Below, piece by piece: positions 20,301 through 32,100 of a stretch of 64,000 nt of DNA. Origin of the DNA: Bolinopsis microptera (taxonomy: Eukaryota > Ctenophora > Tentaculata > Lobata > Bolinopsidae); NCBI RefSeq assembly GCF_026151205.1, contig NC_087083.1, positions 2,928,536 through 2,992,535 on the forward strand. Reading direction: 5' to 3'. The stretch's first letter is position 1. The number at the start of each line of letters is the position of its first letter. A model generated the notes under the pieces. The model saw nothing but the letters and a program-made list of their open reading frames with translations, was not told the DNA's origin and did not search any database. The position numbers and the translations under genes are program-made.

Positions 20301-23300
20301 ATAAAAAGAGTACCCACACTGCAGGAAGTATAAAAAAGTACCCACACTGCAGGAAGTATAAAAAGAGTACCCACACTGCAGGAAGTATAAAAGAGTACCC
20401 ACACTGCAGGAAGTATAAAAAGAGTACCCACACTGCAGGAAGTATAAAAAGAGTACCCACACTGCAGGAAGTATAAAAAGAGTACCCACACTGCAGGAAG
20501 TATAAAAAGAGTACCCACACTGCAGGAAGTATAAAAAGAGTACCCACACTGCAGGAAGTATAAAAAGAGTACCCACACTTCAGGAAGTATAAAAGAGTAC
20601 CCACACTGCAGGAAGTATAAAAAGAGTACCCACACTGCAGGAAGTATAAAAAGAGTACCCGCACTGCAGGAAGTATAAAAAGAGTACCCACACTGCAGGA
20701 AGTATAAAAAGAGTACCCACACTGCAGGAAGTATAAAAAGAGTACCCACACTGCAGGAAGTATAAAAAGAGTACCCACACTGCAGGAAGTATAAAAAGAG
20801 TACACACACTGCAGGAAGTATAAAAGAGTACCCACACTGCAGGAAGTATAAAAGAGTACCCACACTGCAGGAAGTATAAAAAGAGTACCCACACTGCAGG
20901 AAGTATAAAAAGAGTACCCACACTGCAGGAAGTATAAAAAGAGTACCCACACTGCAGGAAGTATAAAAAGAGTACCCACACTGCAGGAAGTATAAAAGAG
21001 TACCCACACTGCAGGAAGTATAAAAAGAGTACCCACACTGCAGGAAGTATAAAAGAGTACCCACACTGCAGGAAGTATAAAAGAGTACCCACACTGCAGG
21101 AAGTATAAAAAGAGTACACACACTGCAGGAAGTATAAAAGAGTACCCACACTGCAGGAAGTATAAAAGAGTACCCACACTGCAGGAAGTATAAAAAGAGT
21201 ACCCACACTGCAGGAAGTATAAAAAGAGTACCCACACTGCAGGAAGTATAAAAAGAGTACCCACACTGCAGGAAGTATAAAAAGAGTACCCACACTGCAG
21301 GAAGTATAAAAAGAGTACCCACACTGCAGGAAGTATAAAAGAGTACCCACACTGCAGGAAGTATAAAAAGAGTACCCACACTGCAGGAAGTATAAAAGAG
21401 TACCCACACTGCAGGAAGTATAAAAAGAGTACCCACACTGCAGGAAGTATAAAAAGAGTACCCACACTGCAGGAAGTATAAAAAGAGTACCCACACTGCA
21501 GGAAGTATAAAAAGAGTACCCACACTGCAGGAAGTATAAAAAGAGTAACCACACTGCAGGAAGTATAAAAGAGTACCCACACTGCAGGAAGTATAAAAAG
21601 AGTAACCACACTGCAGGAAGTATAAAAAGAGTACCCACACTGCAGGAAGTATAAAAAGAGTACCCACACTGCAGGAAGTATAAAAAGAGTACCCACACTG
21701 CAGGAAGTATAAAAAGAGTACCTACACTGCAGGAAGTATAAAAAGAGTACCCACACTGCAGGAAGTATAAAAAGAGTACCCGCACTTCAGGAAGTATAAA
21801 AGAGTACCCACACTGCAGGAAGTATAAAAAGAGTGCCCACACTGCAGGAAGTTTTAAAAGAGTACCCGCACTGCAGGAATTATAAAAAGAGTACCCACAC
21901 TGCAGGAAGTATAAAAAGAGTACCCACACTGCAGGAAGTATAAAAAGAGTACCCACACTGCAGGAAGTATAAAAAGAGTACCCACACTGCAGGAAGTATA
22001 AAAAGAGTACCCACACTGCAGGAAGTATAAAAAGAGTACCCACACTGCAGGAAGTATAAAAAGAGTACCCACACTGCAGGAAGTATAAAAAGAGTACCCA
22101 CACTGCAGGAAGTATAAAAAGAGTACCCACACTGCAGGAAGTATAAAAAGAGTACCCACACTGCAGGAAGTATAAAAAGAGTACCCACACTGCAGGAAGT
22201 ATAAAAAGAGTACCCACACTGCAGGAAGTATAAAAAGAGTACCCACACTGCAGGAAGTATAAAAAGAGTACCCACACTGCAGGAAGTATAAAAAGAGTAC
22301 CCACACTGCAGGAAGTATAAAAAGAGTACCCACACTGCAGGAAGTATAAAAAGAGTACCCACACTGCAGGAAGTATAAAAAGAGTACCCACACTGCAGGA
22401 AGTATAAAAAGAGTACCCACACTGCAGGAAGTATAAAAGAGTACCCACACTGCAGGAAGTATAAAAAGAGTACCCACACTGCAGGAAGTATAAAAGAGTA
22501 CCCACACTGCAGGAAGTATAAAAAGAGTACCCACACTGCAGGAAGTATAAAAAGAGTACCCACACTGCAGGAAGTATAAAAAGAGTACCCACACTGCAGG
22601 AAGTATAAAAAGAGTACCCACACTGCAGGAAGTATAAAAAGAGTACCCACACTGCAGGAAGTATAAAAAGAGTACCCACACTGCAGGAAGTATAAAAAGA
22701 GTACACACACTGCAGGAAGTATAAAAGAGTACCCACACTGCAGGAAGTATAAAAAGAGTACCCACACTGCAGGAAGTATAAAAAGAGTACCCACACTGCA
22801 GGAAGTATAAAAAGAGTACCCACACTGCAGGAAGTATAAAAAGAGTACCCACACTGCAGGAAGTATAAAAAGAGTACCCACACTGCAGGAAGTATAAAGA
22901 GAGTACCCATACTGCAGGAAGTATAAAAAGAGTACCCACACTGCAGGAAGTTTAAAAAGAGTACCCACACTGCAGGAAGTATAAAAAGAGTACCCACACT
23001 GCAGGAAGTTTAAAAAGAGTACCCACACTGCAGGAAGTTTAAAAAGAGTACCCACACTGCAGGAAGTATAAAAAGAGTACCCGCACTGCAGGAAGTATAA
23101 AAGAGTACCCACACTGCAGGAAGTTTAAAAAGAGTACCCACATTGCAGGAAGTGCACTTGAAGCAGTCCACGTGGAAGTGGTCACTGTCCCCCACTCTGA
23201 TAACCTCTCCAACTAGCTTCTCCGAGCATCCTGCAAGGGGTTAGGTTCAGACACATGATAGTGCAGATAAGTTTTGCGAGGAATCAGTGTGTTTTTGGAA

Positions 23301-23688
23301 ATTCTTATGTTGATTATAATTCGATTGTTATTATTAGTGGTGTTGGTGTTAGTGGTGTTAGTGGTGTTAGTGATGTTAGTGATGTTAGTGGTGTTAGTGG
23401 TGTTAGTGGTGTTAGTGGTGTTAGTGGTGTTAGTGGTGTTAGTGGTGTTAGTGGTGTTAGTGGTGTTAGTAGTGTTAGTGGTGTTAGTGGTGTTAGTGGT
23501 GTTAGTGGTGTTAGTGGTGTTATTGGTGTTAGTGGTGTTAGTGGTGTTAGTAGTGTTAGTGGTATTAGTGGTGTTATTGGTGTTAGTGGTGTTAGTTACC
23601 TGCACACAGGGTGTTAGCAAGGTCTGTCATGGCTACTGCTGCATCTTCTAGTGTCTCGTAGGTAGCAACACCACTACATTTACTACAC
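16769..23688 (-). CDS. abLIM-like four-LIM protein, 3' part of gene (4 exons)
   Basis: Exons 23688-23600, 23230-23142, 18842-18665 and 17331-16769 join in phase to give 305 residues plus stop; the 5' end was not found. Four consecutive LIM domains follow: LIM1 (CAGCSEKL ... HVDCFKCTSC ... YYCSKDYHELFG), LIM2 (CVVCSSFIEGEG ... HTRCFKCSQC), LIM3 (CKGCNKDITGRS ... HVDCFACYYC ... YCESDYLNLFG) and LIM4 (CKICDEFIVGRV ... HNSCLRCQVC ... FWHTECEPY). Spacing and the YxxLFGxKC linkers match the LIM region of actin-binding LIM proteins (abLIM/limatin, Unc-115), cytoplasmic adaptors to actin. Known abLIMs continue to a villin headpiece; here the protein ends after an acidic 50-residue tail, so this is a LIM-only form or isoform. 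The N-terminal piece CSKCSGVATYETLEDAAVAM is not recognised. Introns hold two splice-site-derived arrays and a MITE. Confidence 0.85.
18152..18250. mobile_element. MITE with 17-bp inverted ends
   Basis: GTTTGATAGTTGGGGAC at 18152-18168 is matched by its exact complement at 18234-18250, with about 65 bp between. It lies in an intron of the LIM gene. No target duplication was resolved. Confidence 0.65.
18305..18672 (-). repeat. 60-bp array carrying copies of the LIM exon donor
   Basis: About six units. On the minus strand each contains TGCGGAG/GTTAGATTATT, matching the true exon end GCGGAG/GTTAGATT at 18665, followed by AATTAATTGTTACATTTAAC and a TTTCTCAGTCTAG tail. Unit lengths vary through extra TTAA blocks. 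Confidence 0.85.
18665..18842 (-). CDS. LIM gene exon (LIM1 second finger, LIM2 first finger)
   Basis: Acceptor CTCTCAG/GAACC, donor GGAG/GTTAGATT. Encodes EPLASTGFFARAEKYYC, SKDYHELFGTKCVVC and HTRCFKCSQCG. Both its ends are copied in adjacent tandem arrays. Confidence 0.85.
18832..18924 (-). repeat. 31-bp repeat, three copies of a 3' splice site
   Basis: GCTAGAGGTTCCTGAGAG recurs at 18832, 18863 and 18894. On the minus strand each reads CTCTCAG/GAACCTCTAGC, so the exon start and its AG exist three times; the most downstream (18842) gives the in-frame exon. Confidence 0.85.
20150..23145 (-). repeat. 29-bp minisatellite seeded at a LIM-gene donor, about 104 copies
   Basis: The minus-strand unit is ACTTCCTGCAGTGTGGGTAC plus TCTTTTTAT (28 bp where one T is lost). 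It begins at the exon end TTCCTGCAAT/GTGGGTAC at 23142, so each copy resembles that junction; in most copies AAT has become AGT. The five frames of 110-805 residues open on the minus strand are repeat artefacts. The remaining intron (18925-20149) is unique DNA with no exon seen. Confidence 0.95.
23142..23230 (-). CDS. LIM gene exon (LIM1, first finger)
   Basis: Acceptor CCTTGCAG, donor TGCAAT/GTGGGTAC. Encodes CSEKLVGEVIRVGDSDHF then HVDCFKCTSCN. The donor sits inside the first unit of the 29-bp array. Confidence 0.85.
23335..23595. repeat. 9-bp repeat GGTGTTAGT, about 29 copies
   Basis: Fills the short intron between the two upstream LIM-gene exons. On the minus strand it reads CACTAACAC, similar to a branch-point motif. 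It keeps frames open on both strands without coding meaning. Confidence 0.9.
23600..23688 (-). CDS. LIM gene exon (pre-LIM1)
   Basis: Acceptor TTGGCAG/G and donor TGTGCAG/GTAACTAAC. Encodes CSKCSGVATYETLEDAAVAM then TDLANTLCA, where the last Cys opens LIM1. Enters with two bases supplied upstream and leaves one G. Confidence 0.75.
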
Positions 23689-24153
23689 CTGCCAACATTT
23701 TAATTATTAGCATTGTAAGTTATATTGATAGCATTGTAACTTATTAATAGTGTAATTATTATAAATTGTTAGCATATTTATTATTTATTTACATTACCAC
23801 TAATTACTTATCATGTTATTAAGTGACTAGTAAGTAGGTAAAAAGAAGCGTGATATAAAGTAACAGTACTTTACTATCCAATGTATTAAATAAATCTTGC
23901 TGGTTTAAACTTTATTTGTTAGTTGATATTAAGCAGCACCACTTGATAAAACATTCAAGGCTCAATCGTTAGTAATTACTGATTATTGACATGCTGTAAA
24001 GTTCTTATCAATAAAACAAAGGATGCAAGAAAAGAAAGATCAGTTCAAATGAAATAATAATGAAATATGCAGCTTGTTATTAAACTACGAGAACGATTAT
24101 AAAAATTTAAAATGTGTAGGATAAATTGTAATAAAATAGCGAGTATAATAGTA

Positions 24154-24373
24154 CAGTAAAACCCAGCTGTCTTGTAGCTAGTAACTTGTAGCTTAAGTAA
24201 AACCCCGAAGCCCGTTCCTTGTTTTGTAACTAATACAGTAAAACCCCAATTTACCGCGGAGTTTGGGGAAAGGAAACATTCGCAGTAAATCGGGGTCCGC
24301 GGTAAATCGGGTTTTTGTTTGCTTAAATTATGCATGTTAAGCCATAAAGGAAATGAAAATCAGGGTTTTACTG
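24154..24373. mobile_element. TA-flanked MITE, pogo/Tc1-like ends
   Basis: CAGTAAAACCC at 24154 and GGGTTTTACTG ending at 24373 are perfect inverted ends flanked by TA on both sides. A second start CAGTAAAACCCCAATTTACC at 24234 with its own complement (CCGCGGTAAATCGGG) suggests a nested copy. A similar end CAGTAAAACCCCGGTTTA lies at 20097. Confidence 0.75.
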
Positions 24374-24747
24374 TATAACGATTAACGAGTGACCAATAAA
24401 CGTTATAATCGCCAACTACCTGCAGCTGCTATAAGTATGGGGGTCTTTAGAATAGATTATATTTTATCGGCTAAATATTTCCGGTCCTAGCTATTTCCTT
24501 ATTTAATAAATTTGTAAACCAACGTATTACGGGCCAATCTAAATCCGGAATTATAGAAAGTCCAGTATTTGACGCATGAAGGAAATATCATAAAACACGA
24601 AATCAATTTTCCGGCTGTCGCTATTTCCTCACATTTCCTAACATCACTAAATTCTTCAGGACTAAACTGAATCTGTCAGAATCTGCCACAAATTACGCTT
24701 CAGCTGATAAAGTTTACCAAAATCAGGTTTAAAAGATTATTAGAAAG

Positions 24748-24913
24748 TTAGACTGCCCAGTTTGCACGATAAAAGAAATGTTATTGATTGGGTGACGTAG
24801 GTTAGACTCCCCAGTTTGCACGATAAAAGAAATGTTATTGATTGGGTGACGTAGGTTAGACTCCCCAGTTTGCACGATAAAAGAAATGTTATTGATTGGG
24901 TGACGTAGGTTAA
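24748..24913. repeat. 54-bp tandem repeat, 3 copies
   Basis: Copies begin at 24748, 24801 and 24855 with GTTAGACT(G/C)CCCAG, each including ATTGATTGGGTGACGTAG. Confidence 0.85.
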
Positions 24914-25729
24914 TATCTTTTAGTCGGCTTTTTAGTGGTCGTTCACTTTTCCTTGGTTGGTTTTATGTAGTTTTCCGAGTCTAGGAAAGATTCGAGTCTT
25001 AGAATCTATATGCTTATAATATGAAGTTTGTTAGTTTGCTTCATCTAGTTGTCCGTTTTAGCTATTATATTATAATGTTAAAACTTAAATACAGAAATAA
25101 AGTCATATATCGGATAGCATGTCTTTTAAGCAAATGAGTATAAGTACCAATTGATATAAAGCAAAGAATTGATTGAATACAGTACCATGGCAACTAACTT
25201 ACTAAAGATAGTGCCATGGCAACTAACTTACTAAAAGTACAAAGCAAATTAGCAAAAGCTAATAAATAAAATAGTTGCACTATTTACTGGACATTTTATT
25301 GTAGTATTTTATGAAAGGAACTGACAATTTTTGGAAAACCGGCGCCGATACAAAAACAAAAAACAAATAATAAAAAAGGAGAAATTTGAGAGAAATCTCA
25401 CCGACAAAAGTGTGGATACTGGTGGGGCGGTGAGCCACATTTATTATAACACGTGCTATCAATTAAAGGGTCCGCAAATTAAGAGGAAACCAACGACAGT
25501 GAACCTAGGAGGAATAGAGACGTCTAGTCTTACCACGCTGTAGAATCACATCACAAGATACGGAACAAGGGTTCCGGAATTTGTTACCAGGATTGCATGA
25601 CGATCAAATGATGGCGATGACGGCTGATTACCAGTGAAGTATGAAGTAGACTCAGCTACAGTCCACAGATATGGAACTGTGTCTTGATCGTGGTGATACA
25701 TTGCTCTGAGCTCTCTCTCTCTCTCTCTC

Positions 25730-26010
25730 TGTCTAGCTGCGTGCACACTGCACAGTGTATTACTGCGTGCACAGTGTCTAGCTGCGTGCACAGTGTATTA
25801 CTGCGTGCACAGTGTCTAGCTGCGTGCACAGTGTATTACTGCGTGCACAGTGTCTAGCTGCGTGCACAGTGTATTACTGCGTGCACAGCGTCTAGCTGCG
25901 TGCACAGTGTATTACTGCGTGCAAAGTGTCTAGCTGCGTGCACAGTGTATAGCTGCGTGTACACTGTCGAGCTCAGAGCACAGTGTTTAGCTGCGTGCAC
26001 ACAGTGCGCT
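25730..26010. repeat. 38-bp GTGCAC-rich repeat, about 7 copies
   Basis: The alternating unit is CTGCGTGCACAGTGTATTA plus CTGCGTGCACAGTGTCTAG, so a 19-bp subunit also exists. A CT run precedes it at 25710-25729. Confidence 0.85.
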
Positions 26011-26081
26011 GTCTGCTAAAAACGAAACCTTCACGTAAAAACACATGCAGACAAAGCCAACACGATCTACAGCGTCGCGTG

Positions 26082-26095
26082 GTTACCACGGCAAC
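26082..26095. promoter_or_regulatory. RFX X-box-like site
   Basis: GTTACCACGGCAAC is one base from the X-box palindrome GTTRCCATGGCAAC. Two weaker copies (CCATGGCAAC) occur at 25188-25197 and 25214-25223. X-boxes mark promoters of ciliary genes in animals; no such gene is visible here. Confidence 0.35.
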
Positions 26096-26169
26096 TAAAT
26101 GTCAACACCAGAGAACGCGTTTAATTAACACCGGCAAATATTCTAGTTGAAATGTATGACATTCCGTAT

Positions 26170-26250
26170 ACCATTCACGTCACATTCCACAATGAGTTCA
26201 CGTCACATTCCACAATGAGTTCAGGTCACATTCCACAATGAGTTCAGGTA
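26170..26250. repeat. 23-bp repeat, 3 copies
   Basis: ACATTCCACAATGAGTTCA with CGTC or GGTC between copies. Confidence 0.8.
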
Positions 26251-26620
26251 GCGTGCCTTTCCCGGTGAGGGAATGTAGAGGGTACATACAGACTGTACCC
26301 TACAGTCTATTTGATAGCATATACGTAGGTATGTGGACTGTTAGATAATTGAACCTGTAACTAGTTGACATACCTAATTAAATAAAGTACAGAACCTACA
26401 ATGCTTTATGCTATTGATATAGAATCAAAGCAGACTAAATTCAAAGCTTACTCGAGTATTCGAATGAAAGCCTATTGGAATAAAATCCTACTCGAATGAA
26501 AGTCAACTCTAGCGACCACTTAGTCACTAAAAAGCAAGGCCTATTCTGCAAATTAAATCCTATTTGAATAAAATACTATTGAGTATTGAACCTGTGGTAC
26601 CAAAAGCTGCTAAAAGGGTA

Positions 26621-27030
26621 ACAGGATAGGGTGAGTTGAAAATAGTGTGTAGAATGTAAATGGCTCTAATTTTTTTGACAAATGAAATTTCCACTTAATT
26701 TTTGCATATTTAGGTAATGAAAATATATAAATATTATAATAATACAATAAAAATACTTAATAATTAATAATTTGCTCAACCCATCGACCTTTATTAGCTT
26801 GGACATGTTGATAACGTGTAAGACAATTGTCTATAGCTGACTTGACTGTATTAAGGGGGCAGGGGGGTCTGTATGGAAATGTTCTCAAAATCGACTTTTT
26901 AGTAGTTTCTGATAGAGGGGAGTAATATCTATCAGATGCTTTTGATCCCATGGAAAAATATCGTTCCTAGCCGAAATTTTAAAAATTATCGATTTTTACA
27001 TTCTATACACTATTTTCAACTCACCCTGTA
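26621..27030. mobile_element. Mariner-like element remnant, 35-bp inverted ends
   Basis: TAGGGTGAGTTGAAAATAGT (26627) is matched by ACTATTTTCAACTCACCCT ending near 27027, and the match continues through GTAGAATGTAAA. The outer right end reads TACAGGGTGAG, a mariner-like start. A minus-strand frame at 26757-26951 ends QANKGRWVEQIINY, which resembles the C-terminal end of a mariner-type transposase; this is a weak call. Confidence 0.6.
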
Positions 27031-27277
27031 ATGCTATATAATTAATAGTAATAATAATGCTAAACGATACCAAATATACGCACTTTTAAAGCATCTAAAA
27101 AGCGAATGATATTCAGGATTTCTGAACCTATTGACAGATTGACAGGGCGATTCTAGTAAGTGCTATTATCAAATTATGTAGTGTATATGAGAGTTAGAAG
27201 TTTTAGGTACTGCAAAGGTTTCAAAGTACAGTAAAAATCTGTAATAGGTACCTTTAAACAAGTTTACTACTGATCAG

Positions 27278-27378
27278 TCTGGAGAGTAGGAGAGAGAGCT
27301 GCAGAAGAGAGGGAGAAAGGGCTGCAGTCTGGAGAGTAGGAGAGAGAGCTGCAGAAAGAGAGGGAGAAAGTGCTGCAG
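27278..27378. repeat. 50-bp purine-rich duplication
   Basis: TCTGGAGAGTAGGAGAGAGA followed by a GCTGCAG and GAGAGGGAGAAAG block, twice in tandem with one 2-base length change. Confidence 0.8.
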
Positions 27379-29126
27379 GAGCTGTAACTGTTATAAGATC
27401 TGCAACTTGTTACAGAGAAGCGATTACTAAGCAGTAACTTCAGCTTCGTAGGCGTTAAGAGATGAAACAGGAAGCATGTCGAGCGTACAAGGTACGTGCT
27501 GACACGCACAGGTAGATACTCCTTTATAAAGATAATCCTTTATTCGTTAAGACCAAAAGAGCGTACTGTTAATATATAGGTATCTTTTCAAGCGAAATAT
27601 TTAAAAGTTTTCGAAAACAATGCGACAGCCACGCCCTTTTGGAATCAACTAGAAGTTAGCTTCCGGTGTTTCATTTCCCACACCGGACACCCACTGTAAA
27701 CTTCCTCAAAACTGATTATTTTGGAGCTAATACGATGACGAGGCAATTTTAGACTATTTTCAATATATTTCAAATCAGTTCACAGAACTATTTTAAATTA
27801 ATTTAAATCAACATCTCCGACATTTTCAAAAGTACGTACTTTTACATCAAGTTAAAAATGCGTTAAACAACCGCGGTAAAATAAAAATAACTATCAGAAT
27901 ATTAAAGTTTCGTGCAGCGCTATATTAATAGATCGATAAATTATCGGTACAGACCTTGTTTGGCATGCATTAATTGTTAGGCACTAGTAGAGTCTCTATT
28001 ATTTCACTTCCGTACAAGGACCACTGTTAGTCGACCAATAGGAGAACAGTCTACTTTGAGTTTAAGGCTGCATGGTCCACGTGTACAGGTTGATAATTAC
28101 GCGTACGTTTGCGTTTTCTTTATCAGGACGCTCGAATGATAATTATGCAATTTACAGCTGCTGCAGTTTTATTGATTCTCTAGTTAAACGACGACTAATT
28201 AAAATGATGGAAAATTACACGCCTCTGTCAATAACTGAACGAAAGCTTGTACCAAGTAAACTGCCACAATCATTAGGTAGATCTGACCTTTGGCTTTACC
28301 TATGCCATGCAATTGGCGGCATTGTTGCTAATTAGCGCTAACCAGCGTCATCTATAGCGTCATCTATCATCATCAGGCGACATCTCACGCTAGATGATGA
28401 ATGATGATAGATGTCGAATTTCAACTATCGGTAAAGGTCCGGTAAATCATGTAGATCTAAACCCTGAATCACATACAATAAAATCATACTTTTGTATTGT
28501 CAGACGGTTTTAGAAATTAGAAACCTTAAACTTAAAAATATTTGTAATTGTTTTTAAAACTGGGCGGATGATTACAAGTACTCACATATCATTCTGCGGC
28601 AATTCCGCTGTAGGGTGTACTGTAGGTGCAGTACTCATTATATTAGGTGGTAATCCTGCCTAATTACATGTGATCCAGTTTTTAAAACGTATTTTTCTAG
28701 TTAATTCACCGTTCTTTGACACGTTTTGTATGAAATATTCAAAAGAGCACTTATTCAAACTTAAAACAAGAACTTTATACGTTTTTTTAAAACGTGTTTA
28801 GTTTTGAACAACCACGGAATTTTTATTAAATGCAGCTACAAGTTTAAAAAATTCCAGCAAATCAGCAAATAATTGACCAGGCTAGACCGTGCTCAAGTGT
28901 AACGGACTACCAAAAATAAGGGTCCAACTTTGCGCGTTAACAGCGTAATATTACCCCAGGATGACGTGATGATTACATACAAAAAGTTGCGGACGTTTGA
29001 TAATACACAACATTGTTGTATTATACATACGGCAATGATACAAAATTAACAAGCCTACTTTGTAAGGTTTCGTCAGAGGTGTTTTTATAAGGCTATCAAG
29101 CGGGAGTTTAGGTAAATGTGTGATAC

Positions 29127-32100
29127 AAATCAGTGAATACATAACGTTATAAATCAGTGAATACATAACGTTATAAATCAGTGAATACGTAACGTTATAA
29201 ATAAGTGAATACATAACATTATAAATCAGTGAATACATAACATTATAAATCAGTGAATACATAACGTTATAAATCAGTGAATACGTAACGTTATAAATAA
29301 GTGAATACATAACATTATAAATCAGTGAATACATAACGTTATAAATCAGTGAATACATAACGTTATAAATCAGTGAATACGTAACGTTATAAATAAGTGA
29401 ATACATAACATTATAAATCAGTGAATACATAACATTATAAATCAGTGAATACATAACGTTATAAATCAGTGAATACGTAACGTTATAAATAAGTGAATAC
29501 ATAACATTATAAATCAGTGAATACATAACATTATAAATCAGTGAATACATAACGTTATAAATCAGTGAATACGTAACGTTATAAATAAGTGAATACATAA
29601 CATTATAAATCAGTGAATACATAACATTATAAATCAGTGAATACATAACGTTATAAATCAGTGAATACGTAACGTTATAAATAAGTGAATACATAACATT
29701 ATAAATCAGTGAATACATAACGTTATAAATCAGTGAATACATAAGGTTATAAATCAGTAAATACATAACGTTACAAATCAGTGAATACATAACATTATAA
29801 ATCAGTGAATACATAACGTTATAAATCAGTGAATACATAACGTTATAAATCAGTGAATACGTAACGTTATAAATAAGTGAATACATAACATTATAAATCA
29901 GTGAATACATAACATTATAAATCAGTGAATACATAACGTTATAAATCAGTGAATACGTAACGTTATAAATAAGTGAATACATAACATTATAAATCAGTGA
30001 ATACATAACGTTATAAATCAGTGAATACATAACGTTATAAATCAGTGAATACGTAACGTTATAAATCAGTGAATACATAACATTATAAATCAGTGAATAC
30101 ATAACATTATAAATCAGTGAATACATAACGTTATAAATCAGTGAATACGTAACGTTATAAATCAGTGAATACATAACATTATAAATCAGTGAATACATAA
30201 CATTATAAATCAGTGAATACATAACGTTATAAATCAGTGAATACGTAACGTTATAAATAAGTGAATACATAACATTATAAATCAGTGAATACATAACATT
30301 ATAAATCAGTGAATACATAACGTTATAAATCAGTGAATACGTAACGTTATAAATAAGTGAATACATAACATTATAAATCAGTGAATACATAACGTTATAA
30401 ATCAGTGAATACATAACGTTATAAATCAGTAAATACATAACGTTACAAATCAGTGAATACATAACATTATAAATCAGTGAATACATAACGTTATAAATCA
30501 GTGAATACATAACGTTATAAATCAGTAAATACATAACGTTATAAATCAGTGAATACATAACGTTATAAATCAGTGAATACATAACGTTATAAATCAGTGA
30601 ATACATAACGTTATAAATCAGTGAATACATAACGTTATAAATCAGTGAATACGTAACGTTATAAATAAGTGAATACATAACATTATAAATCAGTGAATAC
30701 ATAACATTATAAATCAGTGAATACATAACGTTATAAATCAGTGAATACATAACGTTATAAATCAGTGAATACATAACATTATAAATCAGTGAATACATAA
30801 CGTTATAAATCAGTGAATACATAACGTTATAAATCAGTAAATACATAACGTTACAAATCAGTGAATACATAACATTATAAATCAGTGAATACATAACGTT
30901 ATAAATCAGTGAATACATAACGTTATAATTAGATAGAATCAGATAACGTTATAAATCAGTGAATACATAACGTTATAAATCAGTGAATACATAACGTTAT
31001 AAATCAGTGAATACATAACATTATAAATTAGTAAATACATAACGTTATAAATCAGTGAATACATAACGTTATAAATTAGTGAATACATAACGTTATAAAT
31101 CAGTGAATACATAACGTTATAAATCAGTGAATACATAACGTTATAAATCAGTGAATACATAACATTATAAATCAGTGAATACATAACGTTATAAATCAGT
31201 GAATACATAACGTTATAAATCAGTGAATACATAACGTTATAAATCAGTGAATACATAACGTTATAAATCAGTGAATACATAACGTTATAAATCAGTGAAT
31301 ACATAACGTTATAAATCAGTGAATACATAACGTTATAAATCAGTGAATACATAACGTTATAAATCAGTGAATACATAACGTTATAAATCAGTGAATACAT
31401 AACGTTATAAATCAGTGAATACATAACATTATAAATCAGTGAATACATAACGTTATAAATCAGTGAATACATAACGTTATAAATCAGTGAATACATAACG
31501 TTATAAATCAGTGAATACATAACGTTATAAATCAGTGAATACATAACGTTATAAATCAGTGAATACATAACGTTATAAATCAGTGAATACATAACGTTAT
31601 AAATCAGTGAATACATAACGTTATAAATCAGTGAATACATAACGTTATAAATCAGTGAATACATAACGTTATAAATCAGTGAATACATAACGTTATAAAT
31701 CAGTGAATACATAACATTATAAATCAGTGAATACATAACATTATAAATCAGTGAATACATAACGTTATAAATCAGTGAATACATAACGTTATAAATCAGT
31801 GAATACATAACGTTATAAATCAGTGAATACATAACGTTATAAATCAGTGAATACATAACGTTATAAATCAGTGAATACATAACGTTATAAATCAGTGAAT
31901 ACATAACGTTATAAATCAGTGAATACATAACGTTATAAATCAGTGAATACATAACGTTATAAATCAGTGAATACATAACGTTATAAATCAGTGAATACAT
32001 AACGTTATAAATCAGTGAATACATAACGTTATAAATCAGTGAATACATAACGTTATAAATCAGTGAATACATAACGTTATAAATCAGTGAATACATAACG

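Larger units (their letters stand above)
23689..29126. other. No gene recognised; LIM gene 5' flank or intron
   Basis: Apart from the MITEs and short arrays listed separately, I see no coding exon here. Earlier LIM-gene exons and its promoter could lie in or beyond this stretch. Reading frames of 60-96 codons here show no domain or codon structure. Confidence 0.5.

Noticed and set aside
20150..22997. Minus-strand frames up to 805 residues
   Set aside because: They are the 29-bp intronic array read through; several frames are open at once and the LIM-gene donor lies at their upstream edge.
28072..28335. 87-residue frame MVHVYRLII...
   Set aside because: No recognisable domain, AT-biased composition like its surroundings and no promoter or splice features.
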